Assembly: GCA_026936335.1 (NCBI GenBank)
Contig: JAPMXV010000029.1
Span: 434,001 to 498,000, forward strand
Length of the DNA: 64,000 nucleotides
Direction of reading: 5' to 3'
From: Mantamonas sphyraenae
Taxonomy: Eukaryota > CRuMs > Mantamonadidae
Shown here: positions 12,063-21,444 of the stretch, piece after piece
Position numbering within the stretch: position 1 is the stretch's first letter
How the letters are laid out: each line of letters opens with the position of its first letter
Made by a program: the position numbers and the translations under genes
Notes under the pieces: generated by a model
Databases searched by the model: none
Told to the model about the DNA's origin: nothing
The model's input: the letters and a program-made list of their open reading frames with translations, nothing else

Positions 12063-12096
12063 GGGCAAATCGTGCCTCCGCCGACGCAGCCACCGA
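12063..12096. promoter_or_regulatory. Ultra-short divergent intergenic region, RIC8 / PEX7
   Basis: Only 34 bp separate the two opposing ATGs, so transcription of at least one gene probably starts inside the other's transcribed region. Nothing resembling a TATA or CCAAT box fits. If either ATG is wrong the gap changes, but both starts give natural N-termini. Confidence 0.4.
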
Positions 12097-13335
12097 ATGG
12101 CATCCTTCCAGACCCAATTCCACGGATACAACGTACGTTGCTGGTTGCACCGTTCCCCTCTCACCTTGCCGGCCCCTCCCTTTCTCCCCTTGCGCCCCAC
12201 GGTGGCTTGCATTGACACCAGGTTGCAACGGATGCAGGTTGCCTTCAGCCCCTACCTGGAGAACCGTCTTGCCGTGGCCTCGGCACAGCACTTTGGAATC
12301 GTCGGCAACGGCCAGCTGGTCGTCCTCGACTACTCCAGCGATGGCGTGGACGCAGAGTTGGCCGGCTCATCGTCGTCCTCGTCGTCGGAGAGTACTTTGT
12401 CTGGCGGAAGCGCAAGTGGCGGCGGCGGCGAGGCAGCGCTGTCCATTGTGCGTGTGTTTGACACCATGGACGGCCTATACGACTGCGCGTGGAGCGAACA
12501 GAACCAGGACCATGTGTTGGCTGCCTGTGCAGATGGTTCCATCAAGCTGTTTGATGTGGCAGACACCGGAAACACGCGGCCGCTTGCCGCCTGGACAGAA
12601 CACACCCAGGAAGCACACAGCGTCAACTGGAACCCTGTGTCACGCAACTCCTTTGCTACTGCCTCCTGGGACCAGAGCGTCAAGGTCTGGTCTCCCGAGT
12701 CGTCCAGCAGCGTGTGTTCCTGGACCGAGCACATGTACTCTGTGTACGAGGTCGCGTGGTCGCCCACAGATGATTGCCTTCTCGCCTCGGTTGCCGGTGA
12801 CCAGTATCTTAAGCTGTGGGACACGCGCAGCGACAAAAGTGTCCTCTCTGTACATGCACACGACTACGAGATCCTCACCTGCGACTTTCACAAGTATGAT
12901 CCCAACCTGCTCGTCACAGGATCTGTGGACACCTTTCTGCGCGTGTGGGACGTGCGAGCCCCGGAACAACCCATCTTTCAGCTCCAGGGCCACACCATGG
13001 GTGTCCGACGTGTACGCTGCTCGCCACACTCGGACACCGTCGTCGGCAGTGTTGCCTACGACATGACCTTCTGCCTCTGGGACCTCTCATCCAACAGTGT
13101 CACTGACCGCTATGCACACCACACCGAGTTTGTCGTCGGCCTCGACTTTAATATGTTCACCCAGGGCCGAGTGGCCACCTGCGGCTGGGACAACTCGCTC
13201 TTTGTCTTTCAGCAGGGCCAGGAGCCCCCTTCACACCCCAAGCACTCCACCATCAAGAAGCAGAACTCAGAACAAAAGCACCAAGACACCAGCGTGCACG
13301 AGGCAAGAGTCAATCTCAACAAACCAGGACTGTGA
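12097..13335 (+). CDS. PEX7: Peroxin 7, PTS2 receptor (WD40 propeller)
   Basis: Cytosolic receptor that delivers proteins bearing the N-terminal PTS2 signal to peroxisomes. Exons 12097..12132 (only 12 codons, MASFQTQFHGYN) and 12238..13335 give 377 residues; the family is about 320-380. After the intron comes VAFSPYLENRLAVASAQHFGI, matching the PEX7 N-terminal blade, then WD repeats with TEHTQEAHSVNWNP, ATASWDQSVKVW, ILTCDFHKYDPNLLVTG and HHTEFVVGLDF. A Ser/Gly-rich insert at about 12360-12440 expands one loop. The C-terminal 40 residues are basic and polar and lie beyond the propeller. Convergent with the CNG channel, whose stop is 16 bp away. The gene implies peroxisomes with a PTS2 route. 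Confidence 0.95.
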   Translation: MASFQTQFHGYNVRCWLHRSPLTLPAPPFLPLRPTVACIDTRLQRMQVAFSPYLENRLAVASAQHFGIVGNGQLVVLDYSSDGVDAELAGSSSSSSSESTLSGGSASGGGGEAALSIVRVFDTMDGLYDCAWSEQNQDHVLAACADGSIKLFDVADTGNTRPLAAWTEHTQEAHSVNWNPVSRNSFATASWDQSVKVWSPESSSSVCSWTEHMYSVYEVAWSPTDDCLLASVAGDQYLKLWDTRSDKSVLSVHAHDYEILTCDFHKYDPNLLVTGSVDTFLRVWDVRAPEQPIFQLQGHTMGVRRVRCSPHSDTVVGSVAYDMTFCLWDLSSNSVTDRYAHHTEFVVGLDFNMFTQGRVATCGWDNSLFVFQQGQEPPSHPKHSTIKKQNSEQKHQDTSVHEARVNLNKPGL

Positions 13336-13351
13336 TTCCTTGTTTTTGTTG

Positions 13352-16300
13352 TTACTGTCCTCCGTACACCAATCGCTGCGTCACCACCCCTTGCAATCTT
13401 GCCAGCACCAGCGCCATGCGCTCCACTTGATCCTGAGGCATGCAGCTCACGGTCACCTCGTTCACCTGTGCCAGCACCTCCATGCAGTGGTTCATCTCTC
13501 CAATCATCTCATCCTCCATCTCCTCCACACCGACTCTGCCCTCTGTGCGCACCACATCTGCTACCACCGCCCAACGATCCACCACAGACGGGCGTCGTGC
13601 GCTCAAGTTGCCTCTGTACGCACGCAACCGGTTGCGCAGTGCCACGTCTGTGGACCTGCGCCCCACCGGTCCCAGTCCTGCGTACAACCCATCGCCTCCA
13701 TCTTCGCAGGCTGCGGGGACCATGCCTTGGGTTCCGTCTCCTCCTTCCTGTGGCTCACAAGGTGCCTCGTTGCCACGGTCTTCGCTCGCTCCAGCTCCAA
13801 AGTCTGACGGTTCCAGCTCCAGCTCATCGTCCTCGTCCAACGTGTACGCATCCACATGCTTCTTCTTCTTTTTCTTGCTCTTGTCCTTGTGGCTCCATCC
13901 GTGCAGAACGGCTGCCAGCCGGTGCGCAGTTTTTGGTCGCGGTTGCGCCTTCTCTGTTTCTCCCTTGGCCGTTTCGTCATCACCATCGTCGTCCCACCAC
14001 CACCCACCACCCACCTCTTCCTCCTCCTCCTCTTCTTCCTCCTCTCCTTCATCCTCTCGGCTCGAATTGCCGCTGTCATTGCTGCTGCTGTTGCGGATGC
14101 GGCCCAGTCTGTCCTCCTCTGTCTGTCCACTCGACGCAGGCGCCATGTACATGTTTGCCGAGTTGCCTGACTTGTCTGACGACGAAGACTCCTCCGCCCC
14201 GGCCTCGTCCTTCAACACCACGGATCCGTGCGAGGAGTCTCGGCTCATGCCCTTACCAACCTCTTTCTCCTCGCCCTCTCCATCCGACTCCACAACGGGC
14301 TGCAATCCGCTCCCGCTGCGTGAGTACGGATCACGTCCAAAGCGGCTGCGTGTTGGCGTGCGCGAGGGCGACGACACGCGCGAGTCCATCCACGATGTGC
14401 TTGAACCCATGCGCTTCTTGGCCCCCTGCATCAACCCTCGCCTCATTACTGATCCAGGGCGCTGGTTTATGCGCTCCTGTGTCTTGTTGTCGCCCTTGAG
14501 TCGCTCGCGGGCGATGCGCTCCATAGCCGCCGCCGATTTGGGATATGCAAGGAGCACAGCCTCCATGTCCGCCTTGGACAGTTCGAACAAATCGCAGAAC
14601 GTAATGGCTCGCACGGACTTGGTGCGTGTCGTTTGTGCAAGGAGTGCAATCTCGCCAAAGAACTTGCCGTCGCTCAACACCACGATGCGGTTGCCCTCCT
14701 TGTCCACAACCTCCACGTTGCCGCGCGAGATGAAGTACATCTCTTTGCCCATGTCACCCTGTCGGATGATGAAATCTCCCGGCGAGTAAATCTGCGGCTT
14801 AAGCAACATCACAATGCTCTTCAGGAAGCCCTCTTCGCAGTCGCGAAAGATCGACACCCGCGTCATGATCTCTCGGTTCAGGTACATGTACACCTCGGTG
14901 CGCAAGGGGCGAGGCAAGTCATCCAGAATATTCGAGTCGTTCAGACCCTTCTGCCGACTCCACAGGTAGTCGTAGTAGCCCTTGATGCGCCGTTGCAGAT
15001 TCGGCGGGAGGCGTCGGTACTGCATGTACTGTTTGATTGTGTCCATCTTCTGGTTGAATTCTGCCTGGTTTGCGTTGATGCTGGAGAGCACCGAGCCCAC
15101 GTTACCAATGATGATGGCCAGAAAGGTGACTCCCACAAAGACGGTGAAAATTGTAAAGGCAATCTGCAGCTTGGTACTCGCGTTACGACCATCACCAGAA
15201 CCTGTCATGATGGCCAACGACCACAAGATCGCTGTCATATACTTTGTGGTCTGGTCCACCTCGTTCATCTTGGCCGGAGGCAGCCAGGCGTTTGTGCCGA
15301 ATCCCTCTTCCTGACCAAACGTGAACCAGATGCAGCCTTCAAAGTGGGCCAGGAAAATCAATGCGAGCAACAGACGCAGCAATCGCACGAGCGCAGGGTA
15401 ACGTGTGTGCTTCTCCAGCGTTTGGAAAGCCGGAATCACGCGCACGAAACCCAGCAGGCGTGGCAGGCGCAGATAAACATGCACAAGCAGGTCGTTGAAG
15501 TTGAACAGATCCAAAGGCAGCGAATTGATCAAATCGAGCAGGAAGCGACCGCGCAGGTACCGTTTGCCAATCATGGCTGGATCTGTGATCATGATGCCGT
15601 TGAGCTGGTAGTGCGTGTTGAACATCAACAGGATGTCCAACCACAAGCAGGTGTCTGTCACGTAGTCGATGGTGTACCAGATTTCCAGGTACCTGTGGAA
15701 ACGGAAACCGATGCGGAATGGAATCAACAGGGCGTTGTACACCATGATGCAAATGATGAGGAAGTTCCATGTCGCGCGTGTGATGCTGTTTGGGTTGCGG
15801 ATCTCGTCCCACACGTTGTGTCGCTTCCTAGCACGCAAGCCTTCCCAGAACCCCCGCAGCGAGTCGCTCTCCCTCCACAATTCCATCAGCGACTGCTTGT
15901 CCTCCATGTAGTCCTTCTCTTCGGGCGACTGGATGATTTGTGGATGGTGGTTGTGTTCCTGCTGCTGCTGCTGCTGCGCTGGTGTCTGTTCGCCCTTGCC
16001 CTTGCCCTTGCCCTTTCCAGACCCTGACTCGCTCGACTCGGTGCTCGTCACCCTCTGCATCTGTTGCTTCTCAAACGCAGACATTACCACGGCCAACCGC
16101 TTGGCATCCTCTAGGTTGGCTCTCTGAGCAGCAACTACGCTGCTCTTCTCGGAGGATGAGTGTGGGCCCTCCCCTTCCTCGTCCGCTCCGCTCTCCTCCG
16201 CGCCACTGTCGCCCACAGAGCCCTTGTCTGTGTGCTGTCCTGTGTGCTTGTCCATGCTTCTTGTTTGTCGTACACCTTTGTCGTCCTCCTTGCGCTCACC

Positions 16301-17185
16301 GTCTCGTGGCTGCTCACCCATCATCGCCTCGCCTGAGGATGCTTCCACAAACGCATCCAGAGTGTCGAGCATCTCTCGGTCGCCGTTTGCATCGTCGTGA
16401 TAGTCGCCCTGCCTCTCCTGTGGCAAATCCGTGTCGTCTTCTGTGCCAGAGTCCACAGGTGCGTCCAGCATGTCTTCCAAAACCTGCTGGCGTGCTTCTT
16501 GGCGTTCGCTTTCCGTTGCAGCTTCGTTTTCGCGCAGCGTCGCCGTCAACTCTACTTCGGGCTGGACAAACAGAATCTCTGCGTTTCCATCCCTGTGTAC
16601 ACGTTCCTTATCTGCGTCCATATCTGTCATCACAATCACGTGTGCCTCTTGATCGTCTGCGTCGTCCTTGTCGTCGTCGAAAGGTGCGAAATTGCTGCCG
16701 GCTGCTGATTCTTCCATCTGTGTTTGCCCCTCTTGCTCGTCATCGCTTTCGTTTTCCTCCACCTGGCTTTCCGCACTTGATCCACTACGTTCGCGTTTGC
16801 TCTTATCCTTCTTTCGTCGCCTCTTCTTAACGTCCTTGCCCTCCTTGCGACGCTTCTTTTTGCGGTTCTTTTTCGCTTCTTCTTCCGCGGCTGCATTGTC
16901 CGCCGTTGTCTGGCCACTCGTCAGCGTGGGTAACGGCGCGGGCGACTCCTGCACGCCCCCAGGCAGCGACTCTATTTCTACATGGCCGTTCTGGGCTTCG
17001 ATGGGCTCACTGTGGCGTGCAAGGGCCTCCGCGAGCAGGTCGGCTCCCGACGATGCTTCGTCGGCGACTGTGTCTTGCTGATTGTTCAGCAGGGATCGAG
17101 GGGACGTTGAACGGGACTGAGAGAGACGGTTGGGTCGACCACGCACGGGGGCAAGAGCCCCCGAAGCATTGTCTGTTGTTCTCAT
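13352..17185 (-). CDS. Cyclic-nucleotide-gated voltage-type cation channel
   Basis: Six-TM channel subunit with a cytosolic cyclic-nucleotide-binding domain, plasma- or ciliary-membrane inferred. One intronless reading frame of 1277 residues from ATG 17185 (an ATG at 17248 would overlap the divergent neighbour). An acidic, Lys-rich N-terminal tail of about 450 residues comes first. S1-S6 lie at about 470-700, with NFLIICIMVYNALLIPF as S1 and a weakly charged S4 (YLRLPRLLGFVRVIPAF). The pore is at about 660 with filter-region TGSGDG (15187-15204). A C-linker with KMDTIKQYMQYRRLPPNLQ follows, then the CNBD at about 790-880 with GDFIIRQGDMGKEMYF and the phosphate-binding cassette FFGEIALLAQTTRTKSVRA, whose Glu and Arg are intact. 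The C-terminal tail of about 400 residues is Ser/Glu-rich with a poly-Glu run. Overall closest in feel to the CNG/HCN group; ion selectivity is not deducible. Confidence 0.9.
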   Translation of the reverse strand: MRTTDNASGALAPVRGRPNRLSQSRSTSPRSLLNNQQDTVADEASSGADLLAEALARHSEPIEAQNGHVEIESLPGGVQESPAPLPTLTSGQTTADNAAAEEEAKKNRKKKRRKEGKDVKKRRRKKDKSKRERSGSSAESQVEENESDDEQEGQTQMEESAAGSNFAPFDDDKDDADDQEAHVIVMTDMDADKERVHRDGNAEILFVQPEVELTATLRENEAATESERQEARQQVLEDMLDAPVDSGTEDDTDLPQERQGDYHDDANGDREMLDTLDAFVEASSGEAMMGEQPRDGERKEDDKGVRQTRSMDKHTGQHTDKGSVGDSGAEESGADEEGEGPHSSSEKSSVVAAQRANLEDAKRLAVVMSAFEKQQMQRVTSTESSESGSGKGKGKGKGEQTPAQQQQQQEHNHHPQIIQSPEEKDYMEDKQSLMELWRESDSLRGFWEGLRARKRHNVWDEIRNPNSITRATWNFLIICIMVYNALLIPFRIGFRFHRYLEIWYTIDYVTDTCLWLDILLMFNTHYQLNGIMITDPAMIGKRYLRGRFLLDLINSLPLDLFNFNDLLVHVYLRLPRLLGFVRVIPAFQTLEKHTRYPALVRLLRLLLALIFLAHFEGCIWFTFGQEEGFGTNAWLPPAKMNEVDQTTKYMTAILWSLAIMTGSGDGRNASTKLQIAFTIFTVFVGVTFLAIIIGNVGSVLSSINANQAEFNQKMDTIKQYMQYRRLPPNLQRRIKGYYDYLWSRQKGLNDSNILDDLPRPLRTEVYMYLNREIMTRVSIFRDCEEGFLKSIVMLLKPQIYSPGDFIIRQGDMGKEMYFISRGNVEVVDKEGNRIVVLSDGKFFGEIALLAQTTRTKSVRAITFCDLFELSKADMEAVLLAYPKSAAAMERIARERLKGDNKTQERINQRPGSVMRRGLMQGAKKRMGSSTSWMDSRVSSPSRTPTRSRFGRDPYSRSGSGLQPVVESDGEGEEKEVGKGMSRDSSHGSVVLKDEAGAEESSSSDKSGNSANMYMAPASSGQTEEDRLGRIRNSSSNDSGNSSREDEGEEEEEEEEEEVGGGWWWDDDGDDETAKGETEKAQPRPKTAHRLAAVLHGWSHKDKSKKKKKKHVDAYTLDEDDELELEPSDFGAGASEDRGNEAPCEPQEGGDGTQGMVPAACEDGGDGLYAGLGPVGRRSTDVALRNRLRAYRGNLSARRPSVVDRWAVVADVVRTEGRVGVEEMEDEMIGEMNHCMEVLAQVNEVTVSCMPQDQVERMALVLARLQGVVTQRLVYGGQ

Positions 17186-17236
17186 GGAGCAGCGTTTTTG
17201 GAGGTGCCCTGCCGCAGCCAAAAACCAGCTGTGCGG
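17186..17236. promoter_or_regulatory. Divergent intergenic region with a TTTTTGG/CCAAAAA dyad
   Basis: The 51 bp between the CNG-channel and CLU-protein start codons contain TTTTTGG at 17195-17201 and its inverted copy CCAAAAA at 17218-17224. The arrangement is near-symmetric relative to the two genes, as expected of a factor site serving both directions. Function is inferred only from position and symmetry. Confidence 0.4.
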
Positions 17237-20200
17237 ATGTCCTCCCACGACGACAAGGTGCTGTTCACGACCACCGCGTACTCGCCATCGGTGGGAACGA
17301 ACACGGGCGAGGTGCTTGCACGCACGGTGTCGGGCTCATCGTCCGGCAGCATGTCAGGGACGGGCCTCTTTCGCCTGGGATCGGCAGGACGCTCGCTGAG
17401 CACGGACTACGAAGCGTCAGACAGCATCACACACTTTGCACGCACCAAAAAGGGGGACAACTACGAGCGCAGTGGCTACGCGCTGTTTCTGGACGACGAA
17501 ACCGACGAGGACGAGGACGAGCAGGACGAGCCGTCCGTGGACGACGACGCAGACGTCCTCCACCTTCACAGTGCCGACTCGGAGGACGAGGAATTCCAAC
17601 AGAAGGACTGGAATGAGGAGGTGAGTGGCACACACGGGGCTTGGGCCAATAGGATATGTCCATGGGCACGACGCAGCGACCGGAGGTGGGAATTCACGCT
17701 GACGCCTTGCCCCATCCTGATGCCGAAAACAGTTCCAAACGCTGCATGAGGGCTTGGTGGGAGGGAAAAAGATTGAGAATATGGACAAAATCAGTATGTA
17801 CAACCACCTGAGCATGCTTGCACACGACTTTGTGTATGCTGCGCAGAGCTACGGCAAGATCATCATCAGCGAGTACTGCTTGCCACCGCACATGAAGACC
17901 ATCAAGCCTCTGGACGTCGGAGGTTCTGCAGGAGGCGCCAAATACCTTTGCTCGGGCATCCTGTTCAAGTTTGCCGTGGACACACACGGCTACTACGGCC
18001 GCGAGTGAGTTATCAGCGTGTGGTTGCAAGCGTCACAGTTCCTCCTCGTGCGTGGGCTGACACTTTTTCGCTTTCCATACCGTACACTCCATCCCCTTTG
18101 CGTGTGATCCCCTCTCACAACCTTTTGCTGTGTGTACTTTGAAGTGAATTTGCCATGAAGGCGGCCTCGCACGACCTGAAGGGCCTGATGAGTCTGTACC
18201 GATGCAACCTGGTGGGGATCCATGTACCGCTCATGGCCCTGATCGACTATCGCGGCTTCAGACTCATTGCCATGAGTCAACTGCCCATAGACTCGCAAAC
18301 GCTGGTGTATGGGTCGGAGAACGCAGGCGAGACGGTGTTGGACAAGAGCGCCGAGCTGAAGGCCAAGCTGAAAAAGGTGTGCGAGATGCTGAACCTGAAG
18401 GGTCATCGGGTGGCCAATGGCAGCGGGGATGGTGGCAGCGTGATGATGTATGGTCCTTGCGACATGGAGGGCCACGTGGGTCGGGATGGGCGCATGTATG
18501 TGTGCGACCTAGCCAGAGTGTTTCCACCCGAGACGCCATCGCGTCGCACACACGGCGGCCATCTGTACAGACTGTTGCGTCCTGAGCTGGTGCAACGCTT
18601 CGAGAGTGCGCTGAGTTCGGACGCGTTTACGAGGTTTGGGGAACTGGACAAGGAGGAGCATAATAGGGAGGTGCACGCTGCAACCCATTTCCTGGTGGAT
18701 ACAGTTGTGCCCCGCTTTGCCGGTTGGCTCAACACGCAACACTTTGGTCGGGAGATTGGCTCGTTGCGAAGGTTGACGGAACTCATGCACTTGGAGGGGA
18801 TCAACATGCGCTATCTGGGCCGCATCCGGGCCTTGGTGACGCAGCAGCACATGCGCAAGATGCTCCTTTTGGAGATTGTGTGTCGATGTGCAAAGAATGC
18901 GCTGCGCTCGAAGCAGCGCGAAGTGATGGCCCACGTGCGGACGCTGTCGCAAGAACCTTTCAGACAGGTCGTGGTTGACTACATGAACGTCTTTCTGGGC
19001 AACCTGGAGGAAGCGGATGAGTTCTGGGGCCACGTGATCAAGAAGCGCATCCAAACACGGTATGCAGGGGCATTGAACGAGGAGGAACTGCAGGACGACT
19101 ACGACCTGCGGACGGCCATCGACATGCACGCAGCCTTTGAACGCATTGCCCACTTTACAGGAATCCGCTTTGGCAGCGAGGCGATGCGAGAGCTTGCACG
19201 GCGGTCGGACAGCCTGTTTCTGGTTCTGAGCGACGTGGAGGAGATGGGCGCCGAGGTGCGGCACATGAACATCATCGCACACGCTGAAGGCACCGTATTG
19301 TACACTCAGAGCGTACGCAGGCAGGGACATGAGTCGGACCGCCTGCTCAATCTGGCACTGAAGAAGTTTGAAGAAACGACGCGGGACAACTTTATGACGC
19401 TGAACAATTGGGGGTCGGCACTGTACCACAAGGCCATCCGCACGCAACGGAGCAGGGAACGAGAACGGCTTTTCGACAGTTGCGAAAACAAGTACTTGAA
19501 TGCATTGCAGGTGTGGAGTGACTGCCACCAGGCGCTGTACAACTATGGCAATCTGCTGGTGACACGGGCCATGTATGCGTCACGCGAGGAGGCAGCTGAG
19601 ATGCTGGCGCTGGCCGGGAAGCAGTACAGGCGTGCATTGCACCTGCAACCGTCGTACCACCAGCTCATTGGGCTGCACGAGGTTGTGCACGAGCAAGATG
19701 ATGTCAGCGACAGTGATTTGGGCTGTCTGGTGAGCCTGGCCCAACGCTCGCCCAATCTGGAATCGTTGGATGTGGATCATCTGCCTCATCGACGTCTGAC
19801 CAAGTCGCTGTTGCAGTTGGTGGTCGAACGGAGTGCAGGGCAGCTCAAACGTCTGGCAGTGAGCCGCAGCGGCGTCGTGACTGACGAGGACGTGCAGATG
19901 CTGCAGGACGATCCGGAACTGTGTCCGCTGCTGGAGTATGTGGATCTGTCAGAGTGCAGTCGTTTGGGGGAGAGTGCATTGGTCAACCTTGGGGCGCCGA
20001 ACGTGTGGGTAGCCCTGCGGCACCTGCTCCTGAACGGCATCGCCGCCGTCACAGACTCGTGCATGCAGCGCGTGGCTCGTCGTTGTCCACAGTTGCGTAC
20101 GCTCGAACTGTCGCGCTGTCCCGTGTCCAACACCACGGTGAAGGCGGTGGCACGCCATTGCGTGGAATTGCGTGCGCTCAACCTGAACGAGTGCTCGTTG

Positions 20201-21400
20201 GTGGGCGGCGAGGGCGCGCTGACGCGTCTCGTGCAACGACTGACACAGCTGCAGAGATTGCAACTGCATGCTTGCAATGTGGAAGACGACACGGTGGATG
20301 CCATTGGGCAAAGCTTGCCCAATCTGGTGCAACTGGACATTGGACAATGCAAGCAGGTGGGCTCCGACAGCGTGGCCGGCATGCTGGCTTCCCTCCCTGA
20401 GCTGCGCCATCTCAACGTGGAAGGCCTGTCCAAACTGCGCGACAACTGCCTGGACGGGTGGGCGTGCAGCGAGCTGGAACATGTCAACCTAGGGCGATGC
20501 GTTCAGCTCAGCGACAACGCCGTGCTCGCCATGGTTGACCGATGCCATGATTCGCTCACAGAGTTGGATTTGACCTGGTGCTATGCCATCCAGGACGACG
20601 CTGTGATCCAGCTCAGCAGCATGGCGTGGGCGTTGCGCACCCTGTCGCTCAGCCGATGCGTGGAAATCACAGACGCAGCCGTGCTGGCCGTCGCTGCATG
20701 TTGTACACAGCTGGAAAGGGTGCACCTCGACGGGTGCACCTTGCTCACAGACACTTCTGTTGTCCGCCTGGCCAAGGGATGTCCAAACCTGGAATCGTTG
20801 CACGTCGCCGAGCTCGCGAATCTCACCGACAGTGCCGTGCTGGCACTCTCTCGCCATTGCCCCCTCATGCGTGACCTGGGTGCCCGGGGCCTGGCAAATC
20901 TCACCGACCAGAGCTTGCGCCAACTCTCGCTTGAGTGTGGCCATCTCGAACGCGTCGATCTTACAAAGTGTCACAACATCACCAGCACCACTGTCCACCA
21001 TCTCCTCACAAACTGCACTCGTCTCAACCACCTCAACGTGTCCGGTTGTGCCCACGTCGACACCCAGCTTGTCGCATCGCTGGCCCAGCAACAGCCGGAC
21101 GTCACTGTCGTTTACGACGGGGTGCAGCATGGAACAGCGACAGCCTCGGGCACTCACAACGAAGGTGAATCCTCTTCATCGACCCAACTGGCTTCTGGTA
21201 CTACCACGTCTGGTGCATCGACCTCTGCAGCCTCTGCCGCTGCGTCAAAGGGGGCGCGAGTCACGTTTGCACCGCAGTACAATCTTGGCGGGGACAAGAC
21301 AACAGGAAATGTCAACGTGCGGCGCAAAATTGCTTCCAACAAGCAGCAGCAGCAGTTCTTCACCAGCGCCGACTGGGCAAAGGAGTTGCGGAACCGCTGA
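17237..21400 (+). CDS. CLU-domain / TPR / leucine-rich-repeat protein
   Basis: Large cytosolic protein of 1303 residues. Exons 17237..17620, 17733..18004, 18145..21400; junction phases restore YYGRDEFAMKAASHDLKGL. An acidic N-terminus (about 1-130) precedes a CLU (clustered-mitochondria) domain at about 130-440, recognisable by GKIIISEYCLPP, LVGIHVPLMALIDYRGFRL, GPCDMEGHVGRDGR then CDLARVFPPE, and GINMRYLGRI. TPR-like helices follow at about 630-725, then about 17 cysteine-containing (AMN1/F-box type) leucine-rich repeats at 760-1207 (for example LRTLELSRCPVSNTTVKAV, LTELDLTWCYAIQDDAV). The tail is low complexity. CLUH proteins bind mRNAs for mitochondrial proteins, but here the LRR half may redirect function towards ubiquitin-ligase-like recognition; the role is inference only. 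Confidence 0.85.
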
Positions 21401-21444
21401 GCCCAGCGTGCTGCAAAAAGGAAGTGCCCACATTCAAACAATTT

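Noticed and set aside
14633-16027. Plus-strand 464-codon ORF
   Set aside because: Antisense shadow of the CNG channel core.
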